25,669 bases of DNA from an uncultured Alphaproteobacteria bacterium (GCA_902619055.1 CACNCW010000008.1:1-25669), one strand, 5' to 3'; counted from the first letter of the stretch, positions 9,762 through 17,358 are shown. Notes: generated by a model not told the origin, from the sequence alone. Numbers and translations: made by a program.

Positions 9762-10226
9762 TTATTTAATTTTAATTATTGCGTCTATTTCAACAGATAT
9801 ATTGAGTGGAAGAGCATTTGAGCCAACTGCGAACCGCGCATGTCTTCCTTTGTCACCAAAAATATTAACTAATAAATCTGATGCTCCATTTATAATTTTA
9901 GGTTGATCAGTAAAGTTGTCATTACAATTAACAAAACCCCCAAGTTTTAAAAAGCTGTCTAATCTGTCCCAATCACCATTTATTGATGTTTTTAGAGCTG
10001 CGATAATATTAATGCAGCAAATTTCAGCTGCTTTAATTCCATCTTCTTCAGAAATATCTTCACCAACTTTTCCACTATAGAGAATTTTTCCATCCATTAC
10101 TGGTCCTTGACCTGATACATAAACAGTACTATCTAAAACTTTATAAGGAACGTAATTTGCCAGTGGTGTTGGCATATCGGGAATATTTAAATCTAATTTC
10201 TTGATATTTTCTTCAAAGATGTGCAT
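9762..10226 (-). CDS. RidA family protein (YjgF/YER057c/UK114)
   Basis: A 154-residue protein of the RidA superfamily, whose founding members hydrolyse reactive enamine/imine intermediates made by PLP enzymes. Visible marks are VLDSTVYVSGQGPV near the N terminus, the internal AAEICCINIIAALK helix and the C-terminal GRHARFAVGSNALPLNISV strand-turn region, where the Arg that binds substrate carboxylate normally lies. It is longer than canonical RidA (about 128 residues) and fits the VdlD/YjgF-like subgroup in which deaminase activity is not guaranteed. The frame is open upstream to 10268, but the extra 14 residues look unrelated to the family, so ATG 10226 is chosen. Divergent from the cyclophilin gene. 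Confidence 0.88.
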   Translation of the reverse strand: MHIFEENIKKLDLNIPDMPTPLANYVPYKVLDSTVYVSGQGPVMDGKILYSGKVGEDISEEDGIKAAEICCINIIAALKTSINGDWDRLDSFLKLGGFVNCNDNFTDQPKIINGASDLLVNIFGDKGRHARFAVGSNALPLNISVEIDAIIKIK

Positions 10227-10270
10227 TACATATATATAAAACAATTTGGGTGAAGGTAAAGAAAACAAAT

Positions 10271-10837
10271 ATGATTAAATTTAAAAAACTATTTATTTTC
10301 ATCTTCATTTTCTCAATATTTTTAAAAGGAGAGATATTAATGGCTGATGAAAAAAAAGATATTATACACATTACACTTAAAGATGGTGTTGTTGTAATAG
10401 AGACAAAACCAGATGTAGCACCAAAACATGTCAAACAAATTAAGCAACTTATTGAAGAAGGTCAGTATGATGGAGTCGTTTTTCATAGAGTGATTGATGG
10501 TTTTATGGCTCAGACGGGAGATGTAGAATTTGGAAATTCAACTAATGACGATTTTAATCTATCAAGAGCTGGTACAGGTGGTTCAAAACTTCCTGATATA
10601 GAAGCTGAATTCTCTTCAGAAAATCATGGAAGAGGGGCAGTGTCCATGGCCAGAGCTCAAAATCCAAATAGTGCTAATAGTCAATTTTTCATTTGTTTTA
10701 ATGACTGCTCTTTTCTAGACGGTCAATATACTGTTTGGGCTCAAGTTACCGAAGGTATGGAATATGTAGATAATATCACAAGAGGTGAACCACCTGCCGA
10801 TCCAGATAAAATAATTAAAATGGAGATTATTAAATAA
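10271..10837 (+). CDS. Cyclophilin-type peptidyl-prolyl cis-trans isomerase, start ambiguous
   Basis: A cyclophilin that speeds cis-trans isomerisation at prolyl bonds. The active-site segment FHRVIDGFMAQTGD and the downstream SMARAQNPNSANSQFFI and FLDGQYTVWAQV are all present. Two starts are credible. ATG 10271 gives 188 residues with a lysine-led hydrophobic N terminus (residues about 7-19) resembling a signal peptide, hence a periplasmic enzyme. ATG 10340 gives 165 residues with no signal, hence cytoplasmic, and is preceded at 7 nt by a strong AAAGGAGAG ribosome site. The stretch KGEIL encoded by that ribosome site is a poor signal-peptide C region. A GTG at 10250 is also open. The longer form is listed. 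It sits 4 nt before the dipeptidase gene. Confidence 0.9.
   Translation: MIKFKKLFIFIFIFSIFLKGEILMADEKKDIIHITLKDGVVVIETKPDVAPKHVKQIKQLIEEGQYDGVVFHRVIDGFMAQTGDVEFGNSTNDDFNLSRAGTGGSKLPDIEAEFSSENHGRGAVSMARAQNPNSANSQFFICFNDCSFLDGQYTVWAQVTEGMEYVDNITRGEPPADPDKIIKMEIIK
10325..10333 (+). promoter_or_regulatory. Strong Shine-Dalgarno site inside the cyclophilin reading frame
   Basis: AAAGGAGAG lies 6-7 nt before the in-frame ATG at 10340. No such site precedes the upstream ATG at 10271. This argues that 10340 is used for at least part of the translation and decides between a cytoplasmic and an exported enzyme. Confidence 0.6.
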
Positions 10838-10841
10838 TTAA

Positions 10842-11924
10842 ATGTTTGTAGCCGACTTGCATAATGATCTTGTGCAAAGAGTTATTGAAGGTGAAGATGT
10901 TACTAAACTTACATCGCATGGGCATACGGATATACCAAGGTTATTAAAATCTGAAATTGATTTAGAAATTTTAATTATATGGGTCTCAAGTAATTCTAAA
11001 GAACCAAATTTTTTTAAAAGAGCTGATAAAATGTATGATGAGATTGAAAGAATTTCATCACATGAAGAAATTATCATTCCAAAAAAACTCTCGGATATTA
11101 GCGAAGCAATAGAAAAAAATAAGTTAATACTTCCAATTTCAATGGAAGGTGGAGAGGGTTTAGAAAATGACATTAATAATTTATATCATTTTATTGAAAG
11201 GGGTCTTTTCTATTTCGGTCCAACCTGGAACCATTCTTTGGAATGGGTTTCATCAAATTATGATGAGACATACAATTCTTCAAAGCTGAAAAGCCATGGC
11301 TTAAATGAATTTGGGAAAGAAGTTATTTCTATTTGCCAAGATAATAATGTGTTAGTTGATGTTTCGCACATTGGAGAGAAAAGTTTTTGGGATATTGCAT
11401 CAATAAGTACCAAACCTTTTATAGCATCGCATTCTAGTGTGTATAATTTGTGTCCTCATTTTCGTAATTTAAAAGATGATCAAATTGAAGCTATTAAAAA
11501 TGTAAAAGGGTTAATCGGTCTTAATCCATACCCTTTCTTTATTGATAAATCTTTTAAAGAAAGAGAAACCAAAGAAAGAAAAAAATATATTGATGAATTA
11601 AATTCTATTGAAAGAAAATATTCAAACAAAACATCTCAATGGATCGCAAAACAACATTTTCTTCAAAAAAAATTAGCAAATATATGTCCGAGTATTGAAA
11701 TATTTGTTGATCATATTGAGTATGTAATTAATCAAATAGGTATTGATTATGTCGGAATAGGCAGTGATTATGATGGCCTTGATTGTTTGCCAAATAAATG
11801 GAATGATTGTCTAGATCACATGATAATTCAAGAAAGTTTAGAAAAAAGAGGATATAAAAATAGTGAAATTGAAAAAATTATGGGAAAAAATATCTTAAGA
11901 GTTTTGGAAGAAATCTATAATTAG
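10842..11924 (+). CDS. Membrane dipeptidase (M19 family)
   Basis: A 360-residue zinc dipeptidase of the renal dipeptidase family, which hydrolyses dipeptides and in some members D-amino-acid dipeptides. The binuclear metal ligands can be placed: HND at residues 7-9 (His7, Asp9), the bridging Glu102 in MEGGEG, His176 in VDVSHIG and His197 in ASHSS. HFRNLKDDQ and GIGSDYDGLD are typical downstream segments. There is no signal peptide, so a cytoplasmic enzyme is expected despite the family name. It starts 4 nt after the cyclophilin stop and is presumably in the same transcript. Its last 30 nt overlap the convergent LysE-type gene, the largest convergent overlap in the window. Confidence 0.92.
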   Translation: MFVADLHNDLVQRVIEGEDVTKLTSHGHTDIPRLLKSEIDLEILIIWVSSNSKEPNFFKRADKMYDEIERISSHEEIIIPKKLSDISEAIEKNKLILPISMEGGEGLENDINNLYHFIERGLFYFGPTWNHSLEWVSSNYDETYNSSKLKSHGLNEFGKEVISICQDNNVLVDVSHIGEKSFWDIASISTKPFIASHSSVYNLCPHFRNLKDDQIEAIKNVKGLIGLNPYPFFIDKSFKERETKERKKYIDELNSIERKYSNKTSQWIAKQHFLQKKLANICPSIEIFVDHIEYVINQIGIDYVGIGSDYDGLDCLPNKWNDCLDHMIIQESLEKRGYKNSEIEKIMGKNILRVLEEIYN

Positions 11925-12512
11925 AAGTATACCAATTAAAACTAAAATTATCCCTGATGTTTTTTGAATAAAGTTTTTTCTTCTCTGAAAAAAATTGCCC
12001 ATTCCATAACTTGTTACTACAATTGAAACTATAATATACCAAATTCCATCTATTACAGATGCAGTGATGACAAGAATTGAGTGTGAAAAAAAGGATGCAT
12101 CTATTTTTACAAATTGTGAAAATACTGCTGAAAACCATATGAGAATTTTAGGATTTAAAATTGCTATAGAAAAACCCTGTAAAAATGAATTAAAATTTTT
12201 TTGATTATTTATATGTTCAATTTCTTGATTTTTTTTAAAAAGAAATTGGAAGCCTATAAATAATAAAAATAAAATTCCAATAATTTGTATAAATTGAAAT
12301 AGTATTTCATTTGTTGTTAAAATAATTATTAGTCCAGTTACTGCAAAAATTGCGTACACGCCCATACCAATCCCGTGACCAATAGAAGTTAGAATGCCAG
12401 CATATCTATTTATTGTAACACTGTTTCTGATAATTAATGCCAAACTAGGCCCAGGAGACATAGCTCCAGCAATACATACTAAGGCAAATTGAAGCCAAAA
12501 GATAAAAGTCAT
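11895..12512 (-). CDS. LysE/RhtB-family amino acid exporter
   Basis: A 205-residue inner-membrane protein with about six hydrophobic segments. The N terminus carries the family signature AMSPGPSLALIIRNS, and the central IAILNPKILIWF corresponds to the conserved NPK motif of LysE/RhtB transporters. Family members export amino acids or related small metabolites by proton antiport; the substrate here is unknown. The ATG overlaps the pdxJ stop as ATGA (12509-12512 on the plus strand), so translation is coupled to PdxJ. The 3' end overlaps the dipeptidase gene tail to tail by 30 nt. Confidence 0.92.
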   Translation of the reverse strand: MTFIFWLQFALVCIAGAMSPGPSLALIIRNSVTINRYAGILTSIGHGIGMGVYAIFAVTGLIIILTTNEILFQFIQIIGILFLLFIGFQFLFKKNQEIEHINNQKNFNSFLQGFSIAILNPKILIWFSAVFSQFVKIDASFFSHSILVITASVIDGIWYIIVSIVVTSYGMGNFFQRRKNFIQKTSGIILVLIGILLIIDFFQNS

Positions 12513-13246
12513 TTAATTTTTGTTAGAGATAAATATTTTTTAATTGTTTTTTCTAAACCATATTCAAAGGTATCACAGATCAGTGCATGACCTATAGAAA
12601 CCTCTTCGACATTATTAATATTTTCTAAGAAAAATTTTAAATTTTCCAAATTTAAATCATGGCCTGCATTCAATTTAATTTTAGGAAATTCTTTTTTTAA
12701 ATATGTTGATACATCTATATAGGACTTTATGGCAGTATTTTTATTTTCTGTAAAATTATGAGCATAATCGTATGTATAAAGTTCAACTCTATCAGTTTGT
12801 ATAACTTCTAAATTTTCAAGTGTTTTAATCGATGGATTTACAAAAATTGAAACACGAATTTTATTTTTTTTAAATTCACTAACAATATCTCGAAGAAATT
12901 CTTTATTTTCATGACAATCCCAACCAAATGAAGAGGTTAATGCACCAGGTGGATCTGGCACTAACGTGACTTGATCTGGTTTAACCTCTATTACTTTTTT
13001 AACAAAAAAATCTGATGGATATCCTTCAATATTGAACTCTTTATTTTCAAATTTTGCCAATAAATTATTTAATGGCTCTAGGTCAGAAAATTTTGCATGT
13101 CTTTCATCAGGGCGAGGGTGTACTGTAATTCCATCAGCACCAAAGTTTAAACATTTATTACTAATATCAATCAAGTTTGGCAAGTCAGCACCTCTTGCAT
13201 TTCTCACTAAAGCAAATTTATTCACATTTACGCTTAAAGCTGTCAT
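12509..13246 (-). CDS. pdxJ: Pyridoxine 5'-phosphate synthase
   Basis: A 245-residue TIM-barrel enzyme that condenses 1-deoxy-D-xylulose 5-phosphate with 3-amino-1-hydroxyacetone 1-phosphate to pyridoxine 5'-phosphate in the DXP-dependent vitamin B6 pathway. The N terminus LSVNVNKFALVRNARG and the catalytic segment GITVHPRPDERH match PdxJ, as does NAGHDLN, which holds the later catalytic His. The loop normally reading PEKRxE is replaced by VPDPPGALTSSFGWD, the form seen in one PdxJ subgroup. It precedes the LysE-type gene with an ATGA overlap. Cytoplasmic. Confidence 0.93.
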   Translation of the reverse strand: MTALSVNVNKFALVRNARGADLPNLIDISNKCLNFGADGITVHPRPDERHAKFSDLEPLNNLLAKFENKEFNIEGYPSDFFVKKVIEVKPDQVTLVPDPPGALTSSFGWDCHENKEFLRDIVSEFKKNKIRVSIFVNPSIKTLENLEVIQTDRVELYTYDYAHNFTENKNTAIKSYIDVSTYLKKEFPKIKLNAGHDLNLENLKFFLENINNVEEVSIGHALICDTFEYGLEKTIKKYLSLTKIK

Positions 13247-13320
13247 AATTTATTAATTTTTTTATTTTAACTTCACTTATTATTTTTATTAGTCAATAAC
13301 ATCAAATTGAAAGGAGTAAT

Positions 13321-13641
13321 ATGAATAAATTTTATTTAATCGGAAAATTAAGTCCAGAATACGTTAAAGGTTATATGAGTAATCCAGATCAAGATAGAGC
13401 AGCGATTGTTGGAAGTGCTGCTGAAAAAGCTGGAGGTAAATTACATAGTTTAGAATTTGTAAGAGGTGACTTTGACATGATTGCTACAGCAGAAGGTGAT
13501 TATGAATCAATGCTTGCCATGAAGGTTACAGCTTTACAATCAGGAATGTTAAATGAATTAATCATTTTAGATACCAAATTTGATATGGTTAGTACTGTAA
13601 AAAAAGCAGTGGAAGCCTCTGGAACTTATAAAAAAACTTAA
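13321..13641 (+). CDS. GYD-domain protein
   Basis: A 106-residue single-domain protein matching the GYD family, a dimeric alpha/beta-barrel-like ferredoxin fold of unknown function. Key features are an N-terminal YLIGKLSPE strand, EKAGGKLHSLEFVRGDFDMIA in the middle (the GYD position reads GDF) and an Ala/Met-rich helix. A strong AAGGAG site at 13311-13316 precedes the ATG, stronger than most genes here, suggesting good expression. It has its own promoter region between pdxJ and this gene and ends 8 nt before the convergent GST. It may be functionally related to the other dimeric-barrel proteins at 17041-18611, but the context alone does not prove that. Confidence 0.8.
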   Translation: MNKFYLIGKLSPEYVKGYMSNPDQDRAAIVGSAAEKAGGKLHSLEFVRGDFDMIATAEGDYESMLAMKVTALQSGMLNELIILDTKFDMVSTVKKAVEASGTYKKT

Positions 13642-13649
13642 GAATTACT

Positions 13650-14306
13650 TTAAATTATTTTTCCATACGTTTTAAGCATCCATTCATTAACTTTTGGATG
13701 CTTATATACTTCTTCTCTCAATTCATTTAATTTCTCATAGGGTTCTAATATGTTAGCTGGAACACCATCTAAAAGCCCCGAACTTAACCATCCCAGCAAT
13801 CTCCAAATTGCTAAATCAGCAATAGAAATTTTGTTACCAACAAAGAAATTAGAATCTTTATTTTCTAAAAGTAAATTTTCAAGAAATTGAAACCATTTTG
13901 GTAAATGTTTTGTTGCTAATATTTTTCTAGCTAATTCTAATCGTTCCCTTTCTTTATCCCTGCCAGACAGAGTTACCAGATAGTTAATGTCTTGTGCTGC
14001 ATCAATTATTTGATCAATTTGTGCTGCTTCAAAATCATTATTTTTTGGATATAAACCTGATAACTTTCCACAAAATCTGGCAATTGCTCCTGTTTGGGCA
14101 ATTATTTTTCCATCAACATCTAATACTGGCAATTGTTTAAAAGGAGCTATTTGTTTATTTGGCAATAATCCCGTTTCTTTTAAGTTATCTATTTCTTTTC
14201 CTTCTACTCGATAATCTTTGAACGGAATATCGCCTATAAATAGAGTTAATCTTGTTACTTCTGCTCTCCAAAAAGGTATTTTAAAATAGTATAATGTAAT
14301 TTCCAT
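13650..14306 (-). CDS. Glutathione S-transferase (Sigma/Alpha-like)
   Basis: A 218-residue cytosolic GST. The N-terminal thioredoxin-like domain has YYFKIPFWRAEVTRL (Tyr at residue 6 or 7 is the likely catalytic residue), the cis-Pro segment FKQLPVLDVDG, and the glutathione-binding turn AQTGAIARF in place of the usual QSxAI. The all-helical C domain begins near residue 85 and contains NKISIADLAIWRLL, the N-capping box and hydrophobic staple typical of the fold. It resembles Sigma/Pi/Alpha-group enzymes of eukaryotes more than bacterial Beta GSTs. It is divergent from the 4-helix protein at 14342 across only 35 nt. Confidence 0.88.
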   Translation of the reverse strand: MEITLYYFKIPFWRAEVTRLTLFIGDIPFKDYRVEGKEIDNLKETGLLPNKQIAPFKQLPVLDVDGKIIAQTGAIARFCGKLSGLYPKNNDFEAAQIDQIIDAAQDINYLVTLSGRDKERERLELARKILATKHLPKWFQFLENLLLENKDSNFFVGNKISIADLAIWRLLGWLSSGLLDGVPANILEPYEKLNELREEVYKHPKVNEWMLKTYGKII

Positions 14307-14341
14307 ATTGATTTTTTTATTATGATCTATGATACACAGTT

Positions 14342-14740
14342 ATGATCAAAAAAATAGATCTTTTCATTATCATCATTAATATTATTTTTTTTTCATACTA
14401 TTCAATCCAACTTCTTGTATTCACTGATGAATTTGCTTTAAATAATTTAGGTTTCTTTAATCATGCAGTTGCAGGATTATCTGAGATAATTGGTATAATT
14501 TTTTTATCTTTTGTAATAGCTCTAATAACGATTATTTTTAGAGGAATTGATAAACAATCACCTATTATTTATTGTATTTTCGTATTACAGTTTTTAGTAT
14601 CTATTAATTTCTGGAGATATGTTATTACAAACAACCCAGGAGAAACCAACTTACAAACAATTAGTATAAATGCATTTTTATTTTCGGTAATTACTCTTCT
14701 AAATTTACTATTGATAATAAATAATTTTAAAAAAATGTAA
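14342..14740 (+). CDS. Four-helix membrane protein of unknown function
   Basis: A 132-residue integral membrane protein that I do not recognise. Hydrophobic segments lie at about residues 6-28, 45-68, 77-94 and 108-127, giving a four-helix bundle with both ends likely cytoplasmic (N-terminal MIKK, C-terminal NNFKKM). A conserved-looking AVAGLSEIIGI stretch sits at the start of helix 2. It resembles in size and topology, but not obviously in sequence, the protein at 20379-20747, which also lies next to a GST-type gene. It lies 39 nt upstream of a serine hydrolase on the same strand and may be co-transcribed. Confidence 0.7.
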   Translation: MIKKIDLFIIIINIIFFSYYSIQLLVFTDEFALNNLGFFNHAVAGLSEIIGIIFLSFVIALITIIFRGIDKQSPIIYCIFVLQFLVSINFWRYVITNNPGETNLQTISINAFLFSVITLLNLLLIINNFKKM

Positions 14741-14779
14741 TATTATTATATTAGATAATTTATTAAATTTTTTTAACGT

Positions 14780-15937
14780 ATGGATTTAAAAATACTAAGT
14801 GCCAAAATTAAAAATATCTTTGATAATAATAAGATTCCTTGTTTATCAGTAATAATAACAAATAAAGACAAAAATATTTTCGAACAATACCATGGCCATA
14901 CTCATTTAAAAAAAATGACATCTTTTAATGAAAACTCAATAGTAAGAATAGCATCAATGACGAAACCAATTACCTCATTATGTATTTTTCAACTAATAGA
15001 AAAAAACTTAATAAGTTTAGAAACCAACCTTGAGGATATAGATAGACGCTTCGCTGATGTAAAAATTATTGAAATTGTTGATAATAATGTTCAGTATATA
15101 AAACCTAAATCAAAAATTAAAATTAAGCATCTATTAACTCATACTTCTGGATATGGTTATCAATTTCTTAATTCTGAAATTAAATATTTAGTTGATAATC
15201 AATTATTGCAAGATTTAAAAGATGATGGAGGAGATTTTCTTGATGCTCCTATTTTATTTGAGCCAGGTACAAGATGGAATTATGGAATTGGCATTGATCT
15301 ACTTGGACATGTAATTGAAAAATTATCTAATCAAAAATTAAATGATTATATGAAAGAAAATTTATTTGATAAAATTGGAATGAAAAATACTACTTTTCAT
15401 TTGGAAGAAAATAAATTTGAAAATTTGGCTTATGTTTATGATTATATAGACAATAAATTAATGCTTAATAAAGATATTACTTTCTATCAAGAGGAAAAAA
15501 TTAATAGATTATTTCATGCTGGAGGGGGTGGTTTGTTTTCTAATGCACAAGATTATGCAAAATTTATGCGTATATTTTTGAGTGAAAAAAATGACATATT
15601 ATCTCAAGAGTCTATCAATATGATGAAAACTAATCAAATAGGTGATCTTGAAGTAAAAAGGATGCCTTCAGTTGATCAAGAATTTTCAGCTTCCTTAGAT
15701 TATGATGATAACATTGAAAAAAAATTTGGATATGGTTTTATGATAAATAATAATAAAACACTTGAAGGGAGACCAATAGGGAGTATTTTCTGGACAGGAA
15801 TCTTTAATAGTTTTTTTTGGATTGATTTTGAAAATAAAATAGGATGCGCAATATTTATGCAAATGTTGCCGTATATGAATGAAGTATCTTTGAAAGCCTA
15901 TAATGAAATTGAGAAAAGTATTTATGAAAATATTTAA
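14780..15937 (+). CDS. Beta-lactamase-family serine hydrolase
   Basis: A complete 385-residue serine hydrolase of the class C beta-lactamase/family VIII esterase group. The nucleophile motif SMTK is at residues 59-62 (Ser59, Lys62), the Tyr motif is WNYGI with Tyr168 (no YxN Asn), the loop HTSGYGYQF precedes it, AGGGGLFSN corresponds to the glycine-rich segment and FWTG near residue 338 to the third motif region. There is no signal peptide, so the enzyme is probably cytoplasmic and an esterase or amidase, not a resistance lactamase. It aligns along its length with the truncated copy at the start of the window, 14 kb away. It ends 10 nt before the convergent DUF4174 gene. Confidence 0.9.
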   Translation: MDLKILSAKIKNIFDNNKIPCLSVIITNKDKNIFEQYHGHTHLKKMTSFNENSIVRIASMTKPITSLCIFQLIEKNLISLETNLEDIDRRFADVKIIEIVDNNVQYIKPKSKIKIKHLLTHTSGYGYQFLNSEIKYLVDNQLLQDLKDDGGDFLDAPILFEPGTRWNYGIGIDLLGHVIEKLSNQKLNDYMKENLFDKIGMKNTTFHLEENKFENLAYVYDYIDNKLMLNKDITFYQEEKINRLFHAGGGGLFSNAQDYAKFMRIFLSEKNDILSQESINMMKTNQIGDLEVKRMPSVDQEFSASLDYDDNIEKKFGYGFMINNNKTLEGRPIGSIFWTGIFNSFFWIDFENKIGCAIFMQMLPYMNEVSLKAYNEIEKSIYENI

Positions 15938-15947
15938 TATTAGATAT

Positions 15948-16334
15948 CTAACATTTATTATCAATTATTTCATTTTTTCTCATAGGCATCGAATCTATAA
16001 GATCAAACAATCCTAAAAATATTTTATCATCTTCCGTATAATCTTTTATATTGCCATCATAACCAATTAGCCAGATACCATATTTATCATTAATGAAATC
16101 CGGTGTTGTGTATTGTTTGTTTTTAAAATTTTCAAAAAAAATTATTTCCAAATTTCTATCAACAATCTGACATGTATTATTGGAAATAAACTTTGTAGTT
16201 TGAATAAATACTAGATCATCTTCATTTTGATAAGATATAACAAGCAATCTTTTTTTCCAATTGAGTTCTGATATTTGCTTAGCCATTATTTCAAAATTAA
16301 TAAATAAAATTAATATTGTAAAAATATATTTCAT
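15948..16334 (-). CDS. DUF4174 domain protein, exported
   Basis: A 128-residue protein of the DUF4174 type. The N terminus is a short signal peptide (MKYIF, hydrophobic core, MAKQ). The mature part starts with ISELNWKKRLLVISY and ends with GLFDLIDSMPMRKNE, both typical of the family, with WLIGYDGN between them, a thioredoxin-like core lacking a CxxC. The function is unknown in the family. The ATG at 16334 is chosen over a TTG at 16337. It lies 6 nt after the 3' end of tRNA-Thr, with no ribosome binding site, so it probably shares the tRNA transcript. Confidence 0.72.
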   Translation of the reverse strand: MKYIFTILILFINFEIMAKQISELNWKKRLLVISYQNEDDLVFIQTTKFISNNTCQIVDRNLEIIFFENFKNKQYTTPDFINDKYGIWLIGYDGNIKDYTEDDKIFLGLFDLIDSMPMRKNEIIDNKC

Positions 16335-16340
16335 CAAGAA

Positions 16341-16415
16341 TGGTGCTGATACCGAGAATCGAACTTGAATCTGACCGTTACCAACGGCCTGTAATAACCA
16401 TTATACTATATCAGC
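16341..16415 (-). tRNA. tRNA-Thr (anticodon GGT)
   Basis: A 75-nt cloverleaf on the minus strand. The acceptor stem GCTGATA pairs fully with TATCAGC, and the discriminator A and CCA are encoded. The anticodon stem GGCCG/CGGTC (one G-T wobble) closes the 7-base loop TTGGTAA, giving anticodon GGT for threonine codons ACC/ACU. The D arm has 3 bp (GTA/TAC) plus a T-T mismatch. The T arm TCAAG/CTCGG around TTCGATT has one T-G pair and one A-C mismatch. These two non-canonical positions make it slightly degenerate, but the core TTCGA is intact. DUF4174 follows at once on the same strand. Confidence 0.92.
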
Positions 16416-16421
16416 TATAGT

Positions 16422-16453
16422 ATTCTAATAACATTAAGTCATTAATCTCTCAA
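16422..16453 (-). promoter_or_regulatory. Putative tRNA-Thr promoter
   Basis: On the minus strand TTGAGA (16453-16448) is a good -35 candidate. A -10 can be read as TATTAG (16430-16425, spacer 17) or TAGAAT (16427-16422, spacer 20). Either would start transcription at or next to the tRNA 5' end (16415), so little 5' trimming would be needed. Confidence 0.5.
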
Positions 16454-16465
16454 TCTGTTTAACTT

Positions 16466-16990
16466 TTAAATCTTCGGAGCATGTAAGACGTCTAATTCAT
16501 CAACTGTTATCGAATTATTGTATTTCCATTCTTCTGGTATTTCAACTTGTTCCCAATTATCTGGATACGAATTACTACTAAATTCAATAAGTCCACACAT
16601 TCTCCAATCATTTAGTTCATCAAAATATTTTATTAGATATGAAAATGCCTCAACATATCTTGGATTATTGTTGGGAGATGTATGCCATACGTATTGACTT
16701 GCTAAAATAATTGCAGAATTTGATAATTTGGTAAATGAAACTTTATTTTGACGTGTATATCTAAATTCGTATGGTTTACAATTATTTGGATAAATTACAT
16801 GTCTAATATTTGTATAAAATTTGATTATTTCATCCAAACTATTCAATGTAATTATTTCATTTTTAAAAGAAAAAAATACAAAAGGACTTTTAAAAAGTTT
16901 CTTAAACTCAAAATGATTAATTTTTTTTTTATGAAATCTATCTAAATATATAAAAAATTTATCAATTCCATTTTCAATATTTTTTTGCAT
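16466..16990 (-). CDS. Hypothetical protein, possible NTF2/SnoaL-like fold
   Basis: A 174-residue soluble protein without a confident family match. The N-terminal helical, Lys-rich part (about 1-30) is followed by FKSPFVFFSF and a polar segment ending LDEIIKFYTN, then alternating strands such as NSAIILASQYVWH and a final DWRMCGLIEF, a pattern typical of cone-shaped NTF2-like domains, which include isomerases, hydratases and polyketide cyclases. No catalytic residue can be assigned. It lies 50 nt after the YdhR-like gene on the same strand, but a strong terminator fills that gap, ending only 10 nt before this ATG, so how it is transcribed is unclear. No Shine-Dalgarno sequence is seen. Confidence 0.6.
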   Translation of the reverse strand: MQKNIENGIDKFFIYLDRFHKKKINHFEFKKLFKSPFVFFSFKNEIITLNSLDEIIKFYTNIRHVIYPNNCKPYEFRYTRQNKVSFTKLSNSAIILASQYVWHTSPNNNPRYVEAFSYLIKYFDELNDWRMCGLIEFSSNSYPDNWEQVEIPEEWKYNNSITVDELDVLHAPKI

Positions 16991-17000
16991 ATTTGTAATT

Positions 17001-17034
17001 AAAAAAAAGTTAGCAGAAATTAAATCTGCTAACT
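17001..17034 (-). terminator. Strong intrinsic terminator after the dimeric-barrel operon
   Basis: On the minus strand AGTTAGCAGA (17034-17025) and TCTGCTAACT (17017-17008) form a perfect 10-bp stem with a 7-nt loop, followed directly by eight T (17008-17001). This is the clearest Rho-independent terminator in the window. It starts 6 nt after the YdhR-like stop codon. Confidence 0.9.
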
Positions 17035-17040
17035 AGAATA

Positions 17041-17358
17041 TTAAATAATTGTATCTGTTTTAGCTCCTGCAATTATTGAAGGACCATCAATTACACCGTG
17101 TTCTTTAGTTGTAAAATTATCAAAATATTCATTTGTAGATAAAAACTCAAATATTGGGCCTTTTTTATATTTCTCAAGACTTTCTTCATCTTTAAAAATA
17201 TATACTCCTCCAAAAATATTATCACTTTCATCACCTATGAAATATTTTGATATTAGTCCTTCGACCCCTCTAAAATCCATTGCATCTATGTGCGCTTGAG
17301 CTTTGAAGTCATCAATACTTAAATTTTTAAGATTAAAATTGATTATCAATATTTTCAT
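17041..17358 (-). CDS. YdhR-like putative monooxygenase (dimeric alpha/beta barrel)
   Basis: A 105-residue protein similar to E. coli YdhR and antibiotic-biosynthesis-monooxygenase-like ferredoxin folds. It opens with the strand ILIINFNL, has MDFRGVEGLISKYFIGD (where YdhR has a comparable Pro/Gly-Trp segment), and the diagnostic GGVYIFKDEESLEKYKKG. The family forms dimeric barrels that enclose a hydrophobic pocket; monooxygenase activity of YdhR itself is not established. Its ATG overlaps the upstream gene's stop as ATGA, so it is translationally coupled to the two-domain paralogues and is the last gene before a strong terminator. Confidence 0.75.
   Translation of the reverse strand: MKILIINFNLKNLSIDDFKAQAHIDAMDFRGVEGLISKYFIGDESDNIFGGVYIFKDEESLEKYKKGPIFEFLSTNEYFDNFTTKEHGVIDGPSIIAGAKTDTII

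Noticed and set aside
10838..11173. 111-codon antisense reading frame over the dipeptidase gene
   Set aside because: The M19 metal-ligand pattern proves the plus-strand gene; the antisense translation is Ser-rich and featureless.
14780..15937. Antibiotic-resistance beta-lactamase call for the serine hydrolase
   Set aside because: SxxK is present but the YxN Asn and a signal peptide are missing, fitting cytoplasmic esterase-like members better.
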